A stretch of DNA of 52,692 nucleotides from Clostridia bacterium (lineage in GTDB: Bacteria; Bacillota; Clostridia; Christensenellales; Borkfalkiaceae). The DNA is taken from NCBI GenBank assembly GCA_017886895.1, contig JAGHJD010000049.1, forward strand, positions 1-52,692. The letters are read 5' to 3'. Of the stretch, positions 26,466 through 33,838 are shown in pieces. The first letter of the stretch is position 1. Every line of letters begins with the position of its first letter. The notes under the pieces were generated by a model. The model made no database searches, was not told the DNA's origin, and worked only from the letters and a program-made list of their open reading frames with translations. Made by a program: the position numbers and the translations under genes.

Positions 26466-26496
26466 CCGGGGGCGCCGCACCCTGCGGCGCCCCCGG
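26466..26496 (-). terminator. Terminator after the LacI remnant
   Basis: A perfect 14-bp stem (CCGGGGGCGCCGCA) with a 3-base loop, followed on the minus strand by ATTTTTG. It separates the regulator region from the gal promoter. Confidence 0.85.
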
Positions 26497-26518
26497 CGCT
26501 CTTTTGTTCAGCTTTATG

Positions 26519-26890
26519 CTACCTGCTGCTCTCCCGCTCGACGAGCGTCGGGCTGAGCAAAACGTTTTCCACCGCCCCCCTGCCGTCTATGCGCGAAAGC
26601 AGGCTGCGCGCGAGGTTTTCGCCGAGCTGTTCCTGGCACATGTCCACGGAAGTGAGCGTGGGCGAACTCATGACGGCGTAATCGGTATTGTCGAAGGAGA
26701 CGAGCTTTATATCCTGCGGCACGCGCACGCCGCGCTCCGCGCAGCAGCGCAGGATACCGAACGCGGCAAGGTCATTCGAGGCGATCACGCCGTCAACGGG
26801 AAGCCCCGCGGAGAGCAGCCCGCCGAACGCTGCCTTGGAGTGCTCGGTATCGTAATTCCCGTTGACGACGTAGCGCCCGTCATACGCGCC
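26519..26890 (-). pseudogene. C-terminal remnant of a LacI/GalR-family repressor
   Basis: About 123 codons match the last third of LacI-family effector domains: VDGVIASNDLAAFGILRCC, then a VPQD segment and VSFDNTDYAVMSSPTLTSVD. The DNA-binding helix-turn-helix and the first effector lobe are missing. Upstream the frame stays open only because it runs as another frame of the AraC gene; that part has no LacI similarity. The remnant has no ribosome binding site of its own, so it is very probably a truncated pseudogene, left when sequence carrying the AraC gene replaced its 5' part. It sits just before the gal operon, where a GalR-type repressor would be expected. Confidence 0.8.
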
Positions 26891-26919
26891 GCCCGCCGCA
26901 CAAAAAACGGAGGCGCCGC

Positions 26920-27780
26920 TCACTCTCCCCGCACGGCGCGGCGGTACGCGGCGGGCGTTTTTCCCTCGCGCTGTCGGAAACTGCGGATAAAGGACGCCGT
27001 CTCCTCGTATCCCACCTCCGCCGCGATCTCCTCCACCGCGAGATCGGTCTCCCTGAGGAGGCGTTTCGCATGCTCCGTGCGCTTCCCGAGCGCGTATTGC
27101 AGCGGGGAAACGCCGCTGTATTCGCGGAACAGGTGCGTGAGGTAATAGCGGCTCACATACAGCTCCGCGCACAGCTCCTCCATTTTGCCCAGCGAAAGAT
27201 AGTGCTCGTCGATGTACGCCTTTGCGCGCAGGTAGGTCTCGTTGGGCGAGAGGTACTTCTCCTCCCCGCCCGAGAGCAGACGAAGGTACAGGCTCAGGAT
27301 CGTGTTCGCCAGCCCCTTGCAAGCCTCGTCGCCGTACCGCCGCCCCTCGCGCGCCTCCCGCACCAATGCGCGGAACAGGTAGGCAAAGTCTTCCGCATAC
27401 CCCGCCGAAGAGAGCACGGGGGACGCGCCCTCTTCCAGCGGCTTATCCTCCGCGGCGCCGCTGAACTTTAAATTGCGCACCGCAAAGAAGAGGAAGGCAA
27501 ACCCCGTCCGCGTCCGCTCGGCGTGCTCCGTCCCCGCATTGTACAGCACGAGATCGCCCGCGCGGACGGGCCAGACGCTGCCGCCCGCCGCGACTTCGCC
27601 CTCCCCCTCGGTGACGTACAGCAGTTCGCAGAAGGGGTGCGCGTGCGGCTCTTCGCTCCAATCCCGCGCAAAACTGAGCTCGCCCGCGTACAGCAGTTTG
27701 GGTTTCAGCCCGTTGGCGCTCTCGCGCCGTATGATCAGGTGTTTCCGCACATCCGAATCCGACCGGCAAAGATTTTTCAT
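26920..27780 (-). CDS. AraC-family transcriptional regulator
   Basis: A 286-residue regulator: an N-terminal cupin-like sugar-sensing domain (PHAHPFCELLYVTEGEGE at about 47-64) and a C-terminal double helix-turn-helix (YVSRYYLTHLFREYSGVSP and VGYEETASFIRSFRQREGKT). It is divergent from fucI, so it most likely activates fucI with fucose or a related sugar as signal. The start at 27780 (MKNLCRSD) has no ribosome binding site; a TATAAT box ends 6 bases before the ATG, so the transcript may be leaderless. A broken LacI gene follows directly downstream. Confidence 0.9.
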   Translation of the reverse strand: MKNLCRSDSDVRKHLIIRRESANGLKPKLLYAGELSFARDWSEEPHAHPFCELLYVTEGEGEVAAGGSVWPVRAGDLVLYNAGTEHAERTRTGFAFLFFAVRNLKFSGAAEDKPLEEGASPVLSSAGYAEDFAYLFRALVREAREGRRYGDEACKGLANTILSLYLRLLSGGEEKYLSPNETYLRAKAYIDEHYLSLGKMEELCAELYVSRYYLTHLFREYSGVSPLQYALGKRTEHAKRLLRETDLAVEEIAAEVGYEETASFIRSFRQREGKTPAAYRRAVRGE

Positions 27781-27786
27781 ACCCGT

Positions 27787-27792
27787 ATTATA
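27787..27792 (-). promoter_or_regulatory. -10 box of the AraC gene, immediately before its ATG
   Basis: TATAAT on the minus strand, 6 bp before the start codon. No good -35 box stands 16-18 bp upstream, so the promoter is either weak or activator-dependent. The predicted transcription start falls at or next to the A of the ATG. Confidence 0.55.
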
Positions 27793-27869
27793 CCGCACCG
27801 CGCGAAAAAAAGCTACTGCAAAGCGCAAAATAGTCTCAAATTGCTGTGAAAAAAGAGCAAATCCGCACA

Positions 27870-27898
27870 TTGCGCGGCGCACGGTTTTGCGATAAGAT
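27870..27898 (+). promoter_or_regulatory. fucI promoter
   Basis: TTGCGC (27870-27875), 17-bp spacer, TAAGAT (27893-27898). Both boxes are sub-consensus, which fits dependence on the divergent AraC activator. An inverted repeat TTGCT...AGCAA at 27841-27860 directly upstream could be part of its binding site. Confidence 0.6.
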
Positions 27899-27940
27899 AA
27901 AACTGCGCGGAAAGAATGCGCGCGACAGGAGGATACACAG

Positions 27941-29713
27941 ATGAAACCGAAGATCGGGATCCGCCCCGTCATCGACGGAAGGTGGTTCGGCGTACGCGAA
28001 GGTCTGGAAGAGCAGACGATGAACATGGCAAACAGCGCCAAAAAACTCATTGAAAGCAACGTGTTTTATGCGGACGGCACGCCCGCGCAGGTCGTCATTG
28101 CCGATACGACCATCGGCGGCGGCGCGGAGGCGGCGCGGTGTGCGGAAAAGTTTGCGGGCGAAAACGTGTGCGCGACGCTGACCGTCACCCCCTGCTGGTG
28201 CTACGGCAGCGAGACGATGGACATCGACCCGCTCACCGTGAAGGCGGTCTGGGGCTTTAACGGGACGGAGCGCCCGGGCGCGGTGTACCTTGCCGCAGCC
28301 ATGGCGCTGCACGCGCAGCGCGGGCTGCCCGCCTTCGCCATCTACGGGCGGGACGTGCAGGACGCGGACATGAGCGGCATCACCCCCGACGTGGAGGAGA
28401 AACTGCTGCGCTTTGCGCGCTGTGCGGTCGCCGTCGGGCAGATGCGGAACAAGGCGTACGTCAACGTCGGCTCCGTCGCCATGGGCATCGGCGGCAGCTA
28501 CTGCGACGTGAACGCGATGCAGCGCTACTTCGGGCTGCGCGCGGAGTGGGTGGACATGAGCGAGATCGTCCGCCGCATCGAGCTGGGCATCTACGACAAA
28601 AAAGAGTATGAAAAAGAGCTCGCCTGGATCAAGGCGCGCTGCAAAGAGGGCAAGGACTGGAACGCGGAGGCGTTCGGCATGAAAAACTTCACGCCGGAAG
28701 AGCGGGAGAAACAGTGGGAATTCGTCGCCAAAATGGCGCTCATCCTGCGCGACATCATGCTCGGCAACCCCGAACTCGATAAGATCGGCTGGCATGAAGA
28801 GGCGCTGGGCAGGAACGCGATCCTCGGCGGGTTCCAGGGGCAGCGCATGTGGACGGACTACTTCCCCAACGGCGACTACGCCGAGGCGATCCTCAATACG
28901 ACCTTCGACTGGAACGGCAAAAAAGAGCCCTTCCCCCTTGCGACCGAAAACGACGGCTGCAACGGGCTGGCGATGCTGTTCTGCAAACTGCTGACGGGGC
29001 GCGCCTCCGTCTTTGCGGACGTGCGCACCTATTGGAGCCCCGCCGCCGTGGAGCGCATCACGGGCTGGAAACCGCAGGGCGCGGCGGCGGAAGGGTTTAT
29101 CCACCTCCTCAACAGCGGCGCCGCCGCCTTAGACGGCACGGGCGCCTGCAAGGACGGGAACGGCGTTCCCGTCATGAAACGCTGGTGGGAGGTGACGGAA
29201 GCGGACGAGGACGCCATGCTCGGCGCTACGAAATGGTGCAGCGCCAACCGCGGCTACTTCCGCGGAGGCGGCTACTCCTCCTCCTTCGATACGGCGGGCG
29301 GCATGCCCGTGACGCTGGTCCGCATCAACAACATCGCGGGGATCGGCTACGTCATGCAGATCGCGGAGGGACAGACCGTCTCCCTGCCCGACGAAGTGAA
29401 CAGGACCCTTCTGGACAGGACGGACAGGACCTGGCCCTCGACCTGGTTCGTGCCGCGGACGGAGGGTACGGGCGCGTTCAAGGACGTGTACAGCGTGATG
29501 GCGAACTGGGGCGCGAACCACGGCGCTTACACCTACGGGCACATCGGCAGGGATCTTATCACCCTTGCGAGCATGCTGCGCATCCCCGTATCGCTGCACA
29601 ACCTGCCCGACGAGGCGCTCTACCGCCCGCACGCGTGGAGCAGTTTCGGCACCAAAGACCTCGAAAGCGCAGACTTCCGCGCCTGCAAACAGTACGGGGA
29701 ACTGTATAAATAA
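27941..29713 (+). CDS. fucI: L-fucose isomerase
   Basis: A 590-residue L-fucose isomerase, which converts L-fucose to L-fuculose (and D-arabinose to D-ribulose) with Mn2+. Full family length and conserved blocks throughout, for example GIRPVIDGRWFGVREGLEEQ at the N-terminus, VNVGSVAMGIGGSYCD and the C-terminal LHNLPDEALYRPHAWSSFG. The ATG at 27941 has an AGGAGG site 8 bases upstream. It is the only clear plus-strand gene between 1 and 39 kb and is divergent from an AraC regulator. No fuculokinase, aldolase or fucose permease is next to it, so the rest of the pathway must lie elsewhere. A fucose user fits a mucus or milk-glycan niche. Confidence 0.96.
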   Translation: MKPKIGIRPVIDGRWFGVREGLEEQTMNMANSAKKLIESNVFYADGTPAQVVIADTTIGGGAEAARCAEKFAGENVCATLTVTPCWCYGSETMDIDPLTVKAVWGFNGTERPGAVYLAAAMALHAQRGLPAFAIYGRDVQDADMSGITPDVEEKLLRFARCAVAVGQMRNKAYVNVGSVAMGIGGSYCDVNAMQRYFGLRAEWVDMSEIVRRIELGIYDKKEYEKELAWIKARCKEGKDWNAEAFGMKNFTPEEREKQWEFVAKMALILRDIMLGNPELDKIGWHEEALGRNAILGGFQGQRMWTDYFPNGDYAEAILNTTFDWNGKKEPFPLATENDGCNGLAMLFCKLLTGRASVFADVRTYWSPAAVERITGWKPQGAAAEGFIHLLNSGAAALDGTGACKDGNGVPVMKRWWEVTEADEDAMLGATKWCSANRGYFRGGGYSSSFDTAGGMPVTLVRINNIAGIGYVMQIAEGQTVSLPDEVNRTLLDRTDRTWPSTWFVPRTEGTGAFKDVYSVMANWGANHGAYTYGHIGRDLITLASMLRIPVSLHNLPDEALYRPHAWSSFGTKDLESADFRACKQYGELYK

Positions 29714-29780
29714 AAAATACGCGGTAAACGTTCTTTCAAAAGAGACGGAAGAACGTTCCATAAGAAAAAAGAACGAAAAA

Positions 29781-29817
29781 AGCCAGCCGCCGCAGGAGTT
29801 TCCTGCGGCGGCTGGCT
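29781..29817. terminator. Bidirectional terminator between fucI and the immunity gene
   Basis: A perfect 17-bp stem with a GTT loop; TTTG follows on the plus strand and TTTTTTCG on the minus strand, so it can end fucI and the convergent immunity gene. Its inner 27 bp are identical to the hairpin at 31161-31191. Confidence 0.85.
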
Positions 29818-29837
29818 TTGTGCTATAAATTTTCTCC

Positions 29838-30293
29838 TCACATATACCGCGGGTCATGGACGTCGTCCCAAATGTCTTTCAGCAGTTTGCCGTAAATGTT
29901 TGCGTGCTCCCGAAATTCCTTTTCGGAATTATATTCCTGCTGAAATTCCGCACAGCAAAAGACAATAATATCTGTCTTTTCATTCCCTTTTAAAAAAACT
30001 TCATACGTTTCGCCATGATAATCAAACAGCATTTCACTATAAAACAGCAACCCTCTGACAAACTCATCGAAATCGGCTTTGAACGGCATTCCCGCTTTAT
30101 ACTGCTCTTTCGCATGCGACAGCGATACAAGCATGGGATAGCTGATCCCCCACTGACTTTCCAATTTCATATTATCTCCGCCCCGCCGCCAGCCGCAATG
30201 CGGGCAATGAGCATATCCTCCACGCTCATAATGCGCGACAGGAAATCCGCAAACTTCACAAGGAACAAGCTCCTCTTTTATTTCTCTTTTCAT
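29838..30293 (-). CDS. Zinc-ribbon immunity-like protein A
   Basis: A 151-residue protein: an N-terminal zinc-ribbon of CPCC type (C-x2-C ... C-x2-CGW, residues 12-34) and a C-terminal alpha/beta domain ending in LLKDIWDDVHDPRYM. About half of its residues match the protein encoded 13 bp upstream (30307-30756), so the two are tandem paralogues. CPCC-type ribbons occur in many putative immunity proteins next to polymorphic toxins, and a toxin-like domain is encoded just upstream in the same operon. I infer an immunity role. Base composition is clearly lower in GC (mid-40% by eye) than the surroundings, which suggests horizontal transfer. Confidence 0.7.
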   Translation of the reverse strand: MKREIKEELVPCEVCGFPVAHYERGGYAHCPHCGWRRGGDNMKLESQWGISYPMLVSLSHAKEQYKAGMPFKADFDEFVRGLLFYSEMLFDYHGETYEVFLKGNEKTDIIVFCCAEFQQEYNSEKEFREHANIYGKLLKDIWDDVHDPRYM

Positions 30294-30306
30294 ATTTCAG
30301 TTCCCT

Positions 30307-30756
30307 CTACATAAACCGCGGAGCCTCAACTTCATCCCAGATATCTTTCAGAAGCCGCCCTCCGATTTCTGCATGCGCATAAAAATCATCTTTGGTCGGA
30401 TACGCTTTCACTGCATCATCCCCATAAAAAAGCACCGAATGATCCTGGCGAAAGCAGACGCCGTAGTTTATTTTGCCAAACGTAAAAGCCACTTCGCTGT
30501 AAAAAGACAATCCGTTAATAAAATCCTCAAAAGTTGCCTTAAACGGAATACCTTGCTTGTACTGTTCCCGCGCACGGGAAAGCGGGACCATCATGGGATA
30601 ACTGATATGATATTCTTTTTCAAATTTATCATTTTCTCCGCCGCTTTCCCAACCGCACGAATCACATTTCATACAGACCCCGTATTCATAGCGAACAACA
30701 GGATATCCGCAGACTTCACAGGGCACAAGCTCTCGTTTCATCGTATTTTTCATCAT
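30307..30756 (-). CDS. Zinc-ribbon immunity-like protein B
   Basis: A 149-residue paralogue of protein A with the same layout: zinc-ribbon CEVCGYPV...CDSCGW (C14, C17, C31, C34), a shared ISYPM-V-LS-A-EQYK block, and a C-terminal GRLLKDIWDEVEAPRFM. The start is ATG at 30756 (or the adjacent ATG at 30753), preceded by GGGGAGGAG and overlapping the toxin-like stop codon, so translation is coupled to it. Duplicated immunity genes behind one toxin are common in polymorphic toxin loci, often guarding against variant toxins of neighbours. Low GC, as for protein A. Confidence 0.72.
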   Translation of the reverse strand: MMKNTMKRELVPCEVCGYPVVRYEYGVCMKCDSCGWESGGENDKFEKEYHISYPMMVPLSRAREQYKQGIPFKATFEDFINGLSFYSEVAFTFGKINYGVCFRQDHSVLFYGDDAVKAYPTKDDFYAHAEIGGRLLKDIWDEVEAPRFM

Positions 30757-31055
30757 CTCCTCCCCTCCGGATACCGCTCATAGTCCGGCAATACACCTCT
30801 CGGACTACGAGGTTGGCTTGCATTCCAATCCCAAATATGGTCATGAGGAAAGAAGTGCGTATTATCCCCATTCTGATGGAAATAATCCCTGTTGCGCATT
30901 GCTCTCCCCTCAAAATCATACCACCTGCTTTGTTTCTTTCTATCATCAATATATAAATCCACCCGTGAATTCGGTTTTCCTATCGGCGGCAAACTGCCAT
31001 GCCCTTTTAAATAAACTATTGTCACCCCGCCGCTCGGGACACCGCCGCCTCCCAT
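30753..31055 (-). CDS. Free-standing polymorphic-toxin-like C-terminal domain
   Basis: A 100-residue protein that resembles only the last domain of contact-dependent or polymorphic toxins: a linker with GKPNSRVDLY, then RWYDFEGRAMRNRDYFHQNG and the histidine-rich end FPHDHIWDWN. Histidines of this kind are typical of metal-independent RNase-like toxin domains; I cannot assign a named family or activity. No delivery or pre-toxin domain is attached. The ATG at 31055 follows a run of eight G that includes the likely ribosome binding site, and a promoter lies ~50 bp upstream, so the fragment looks expressed and may be more than debris. Its stop overlaps the start of immunity-like gene B. Confidence 0.6.
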   Translation of the reverse strand: MGGGGVPSGGVTIVYLKGHGSLPPIGKPNSRVDLYIDDRKKQSRWYDFEGRAMRNRDYFHQNGDNTHFFPHDHIWDWNASQPRSPRGVLPDYERYPEGRR

Positions 31056-31101
31056 ATTCTACCCCCCCCTTTGCGCCGTATTTTCTGCGCCTCTCACCCC
31101 T

Positions 31102-31129
31102 ATTATACCATGCCAAGCCGTGCAGACAA
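31102..31129 (-). promoter_or_regulatory. Promoter of the toxin-immunity cassette
   Basis: Minus strand TTGTCT (31129-31124), 16-bp spacer, TATAAT (31107-31102), about 50 bp before the toxin-like start. A G8 tract lies between this promoter and the ATG. Confidence 0.65.
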
Positions 31130-31160
31130 AGCATTCGTGCCAAACTTTACAAAGAAGGCG

Positions 31161-31191
31161 CTGCCGCCGCAGGAGTTTCCTGCGGCGGCAG
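31161..31191. terminator. Hairpin after scfB, sharing its core with 29781-29817
   Basis: A perfect 14-bp stem with a GTT loop. It lies 30 bp after the scfB stop and probably terminates it, although the T-run on that strand is poor. The inner 27 bp match the hairpin on the other side of the toxin cassette exactly. Confidence 0.65.
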
Positions 31192-31222
31192 ACGTTTTGA
31201 AAAGGGAGCTTTTATCCCTTTT

Positions 31223-32560
31223 TCACTGTTCCTTTTTCTTTTCGGCGAGGATGTGCATGGCACATTCGACGCGCTTTTTCATCATCGCACAGGTAATTGC
31301 GTAGGGCTGGTCGATGTCCCCGTTGAAGTGGTAATTGTTCGCGCTGCACCCGCCGCTGCAGATATACTTTGCAAAGCAGGTATCACAGGTTTTGCGGGTG
31401 AACAGGCAGGAGGTGCAGAACCTGCCGCGCAGCGCCGCGTCCAATTCCCCGCCGTACACGCTGCCCATGCGGAACGCCGCATCGCCCGCGAACTGGTGGC
31501 AGGGATAGATGTCGCCGTTCGGCAGCACGGAGAAATACTCGTTGCCCGCCCCGCACGCGCTCACGCGCTTGGAGAGGCAGGGCCCGCCCTCGAGGTCGAT
31601 GTCGAAGTGGAAAAAGCCGAACCCCCTCCCCTCTCGCCAACGCCTGAGGTATTCGCCGCACAGGACGTCGTACTCTTCGCAGATGCGCGGAAGGTGCTCT
31701 TCGCGGATGGCGAGCTCGGGAATGTCCGTGACGACGGGCTCCATGGAGATGCTCGCGAACCCGCAGTCCGCAAGGAAGAGGACGTCCTTGGAAAAATCGA
31801 GGTTCTTCGCGGTGAACGTGCCGCGCACATAGTACTTTTTATCGCCGCGCTTTTTCACAAATTCGCGGATATTTTCAAAACACAGGTCAAAGCTGCCCCT
31901 GCCGTTCGCCGTCTTGCGCACGGCGTCGTGCACTTCGGGGCGCCCGTCCAGACTTAGGACGACGTTTTCAAACTCCTCGTTGAGGAAGTCCGCGATCTCC
32001 CCTTTCAAAAGCAGCCCGTTCGTGGTGAGGGTGAACAGGAACTTTTTGCCCCGCTTTGCCGCCTCTTCCTTGCCGTAAAGCACCGTCTGCTTCACGACGT
32101 CGAAGTTCATGAGCGGCTCGCCGCCGAAAAAGTCCGTTTCGAGCACCCGCCGCTCCCCCGAATGTTCGATGAGGAAGTCTATGGCGCGCTTTGCCGTTTC
32201 GAAGGACATGAACTGCCTCGCCGCGTGATACGCGCCCTCGTCCGCAAAACAGTATTTGCAGCGCAGGTTGCAGTCGTGGCAGATATGCAGGCAGAGCGCC
32301 TTCACCTTGTCCGACTTGGCGGGGCGCGCGTCCGTTTCGGGCGCGAACAGCAGCCCCTGCCCCTTCAGCTCGGCAAAGTCCGCCTCGTAATCCGCGCGCT
32401 CCTCTGCGGAGAGCGCGGGCGCTCCCCCTGCGGGCAGATGAGAGGAGACGCCCTCCCTTGCCGCGAGCAGGCGCGCCGCCGCCTCGTCGCAGGCGTGCAG
32501 CGAAGAGCTGCCCGAATCGAAGATATAATACTGTCCGTGATTTTCAAAGACGTGTACCAT
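31223..32560 (-). CDS. scfB: SCIFF radical SAM maturase
   Basis: A 445-residue radical SAM/SPASM enzyme that installs thioether cross-links in the SCIFF peptide. An N-terminal peptide-recognition region (about 1-85) precedes the radical SAM motif C97-NLR-C101-KY-C104, and the C-terminal SPASM cysteines (ACGAGNEYFSVLPNGDIYPC and CxxCFxxxxCxxCFAKYICSGGC pattern) would bind two auxiliary Fe-S clusters. The start at 32560 (MVHVFENHG) has an AAAGAGGG site; upstream codons are not conserved-looking. It follows the precursor gene scfA after two hairpins. The pair is nearly universal in Clostridia; the role of the product is still unclear. Confidence 0.94.
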   Translation of the reverse strand: MVHVFENHGQYYIFDSGSSSLHACDEAAARLLAAREGVSSHLPAGGAPALSAEERADYEADFAELKGQGLLFAPETDARPAKSDKVKALCLHICHDCNLRCKYCFADEGAYHAARQFMSFETAKRAIDFLIEHSGERRVLETDFFGGEPLMNFDVVKQTVLYGKEEAAKRGKKFLFTLTTNGLLLKGEIADFLNEEFENVVLSLDGRPEVHDAVRKTANGRGSFDLCFENIREFVKKRGDKKYYVRGTFTAKNLDFSKDVLFLADCGFASISMEPVVTDIPELAIREEHLPRICEEYDVLCGEYLRRWREGRGFGFFHFDIDLEGGPCLSKRVSACGAGNEYFSVLPNGDIYPCHQFAGDAAFRMGSVYGGELDAALRGRFCTSCLFTRKTCDTCFAKYICSGGCSANNYHFNGDIDQPYAITCAMMKKRVECAMHILAEKKKEQ

Positions 32561-32608
32561 GATGCCCTCTTTGGCAGACCGCCGCGCAAAAAAAGCGGGC
32601 GGCAAAAT

Positions 32609-32636
32609 CCCGCGCGGGCAGCAGACTGCCCGCGCG
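32609..32636 (-). terminator. Attenuating terminator between scfA and scfB
   Basis: A 12-bp GC stem (CCGCGCGGGCAG) with a 4-base loop, followed on the minus strand by GATTTTG. It would stop most transcripts after scfA and let few continue into scfB, giving more peptide than enzyme. Confidence 0.7.
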
Positions 32637-32648
32637 GAATACAGAAAG

Positions 32649-32673
32649 GAAGGAGCAGGCTGCCTGCTCCTTC
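32649..32673 (-). other. Hairpin directly after scfA
   Basis: A perfect 11-bp stem (GAAGGAGCAGG) with a 3-base loop, 8 bp after the scfA stop and before the second hairpin. It has no T-run; it may protect the scfA transcript end from exonucleases. Confidence 0.55.
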
Positions 32674-32680
32674 ATGGGAT

Positions 32681-32842
32681 TCAGCGATTCTTTTCGGGAT
32701 CGTTCTCCCTGCCCGTCCTCTCGCAGGACTGGTTGCCTACCGTGCAGCTCGTCTTGCATGCGGACTGGCAGGTGCTCCTGCATTCGCCGCAGCCGGTAAC
32801 TTTGCGCGCCGCAGGGCGGGCGATCGTCTTGATCTTGTTCAT
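32681..32842 (-). CDS. scfA: SCIFF ranthipeptide precursor
   Basis: A 53-residue peptide with the six closely spaced cysteines (C18, C21, C25, C29, C33, C40) that define SCIFF (six cysteines in forty-five residues). The basic leader KIKTIARPAARK precedes GCGECRSTCQSACKTSC, and a short charged tail follows. ScfB joins the cysteine sulfurs to nearby residues as thioethers. The ATG at 32842 has an AAGGAG site. The peptide lies between TIGR04086 and scfB, its usual place in Clostridia. Confidence 0.95.
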   Translation of the reverse strand: MNKIKTIARPAARKVTGCGECRSTCQSACKTSCTVGNQSCERTGRENDPEKNR

Positions 32843-32932
32843 AACGCGGTCTCCTTTGTCGGCTTTTTCTTCAATTATAATATACGGAGAAAAAAATTGC
32901 AAGCGTTTTCGCGGCAGAGCGCGACCCGCCCG

Positions 32933-33310
32933 TCACTTGTTCTTGATATACCCCGCGATGAACCCGCTCACCGCCCCGACGAGGGCGCCGAACAGCAGGT
33001 CGAGCACGTTCGTCCAGCCGAAACTGATCTCGCCCGCGAGGATCGCGAACAGGAAATAGGTGATCACGATGACGCCGACGCCGCTTATGAGCCCCTTCAC
33101 AAGCCCGCGCCCCGGCTTGACGCACACGAGGCACCCGACGAAGATCGCGGCTGCCTTAATGACCTGGTTGACCGCCGTGATCGCGCCCGAGCCGATCGAA
33201 AACAGCTTGACGATGAGCGCGAACACGAGCACCGCCGCAAGCGTCACGATCGCCGCCACACAGACACATTTGCCGACCTCTACGGCAGTCTCCTTCCGAA
33301 CGCCGCGCAT
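32933..33310 (-). CDS. TIGR04086-type membrane protein
   Basis: A 125-residue protein with four hydrophobic helices, matching in length, topology and position the TIGR04086 family found between yajC and scfA in Clostridia. Its function is not known. The ATG at 33310 is chosen because GGAGG stands 8 bases upstream; the nearby GTG at 33319 would overlap that site. It ends with a short basic tail (YIKNK). Confidence 0.85.
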   Translation of the reverse strand: MRGVRKETAVEVGKCVCVAAIVTLAAVLVFALIVKLFSIGSGAITAVNQVIKAAAIFVGCLVCVKPGRGLVKGLISGVGVIVITYFLFAILAGEISFGWTNVLDLLFGALVGAVSGFIAGYIKNK

Positions 33311-33372
33311 AAAAAACACCTCCGCAGGAACGTATGCTTATTCCTATGCGGAGGCGCTCGCAAATATGCCGT

Positions 33373-33792
33373 TTATTTCTTTTCGGCGTCCTTTTCTTCG
33401 GAGCCGGTCTCTTCCTTCTTCTCCCCGTCGAAGGGATCCGCGGGTTTTTCCTCTTCCGCGGGCGCGGAAGCTTTCTCCGCCGCAGGAGCCTCGGGAGCAG
33501 GTTCGGGCTTTGCGTCCGTCTGATAGATCGCCTGCTTGTCGAACTTCATGAAGCTGCAGTTCCCGTTCGCGTCGCCCGTGCGGAGGACGAACGTGCCCTC
33601 TTCCTCGTTCACTTCCACGACTTCGCCGATGATGCCGCCGATGGTCTTGACCTTGTTCCCGGGCTTGATCGCGTTCACCGTCTCTTCAAAGTTCTTGCGC
33701 CTCTTCCTGTTCGAGAGGAACGACCAGACCAGGAGCGCGATGATCGCGGCAATGATGATGCCCAAAAATAACCAACTTACCCAACCGTCCAT
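33373..33792 (-). CDS. yajC: Preprotein translocase accessory subunit YajC
   Basis: A 139-residue YajC: one N-terminal membrane helix (VSWLFLGIIIAAIIALLVW), then the conserved RKNFEETVNAIKPGNKVKTIGGI segment and a beta-rich domain. The C-terminal ~50 residues are a Pro/Glu/Lys-rich disordered extension, longer than in most family members. YajC associates with SecDF. It is the first gene of yajC-TIGR04086-scfA-scfB and has its own promoter. Confidence 0.94.
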   Translation of the reverse strand: MDGWVSWLFLGIIIAAIIALLVWSFLSNRKRRKNFEETVNAIKPGNKVKTIGGIIGEVVEVNEEEGTFVLRTGDANGNCSFMKFDKQAIYQTDAKPEPAPEAPAAEKASAPAEEEKPADPFDGEKKEETGSEEKDAEKK

Positions 33793-33838
33793 TTGAATAC
33801 CTTCCAGATTTTATTGTGTCCGTTTACAGGATGTCTCT

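Noticed and set aside
26891-27322. N-terminal extension of the LacI remnant reading through the AraC gene
   Set aside because: This stretch is another frame of the AraC regulator, rich in Arg/Gly/Pro, with no helix-turn-helix or LacI similarity.
30716-30949. A 77-codon frame overlapping the toxin-like gene
   Set aside because: It overlaps two better-supported genes in a different frame, lacks a ribosome binding site, and has unlikely composition.
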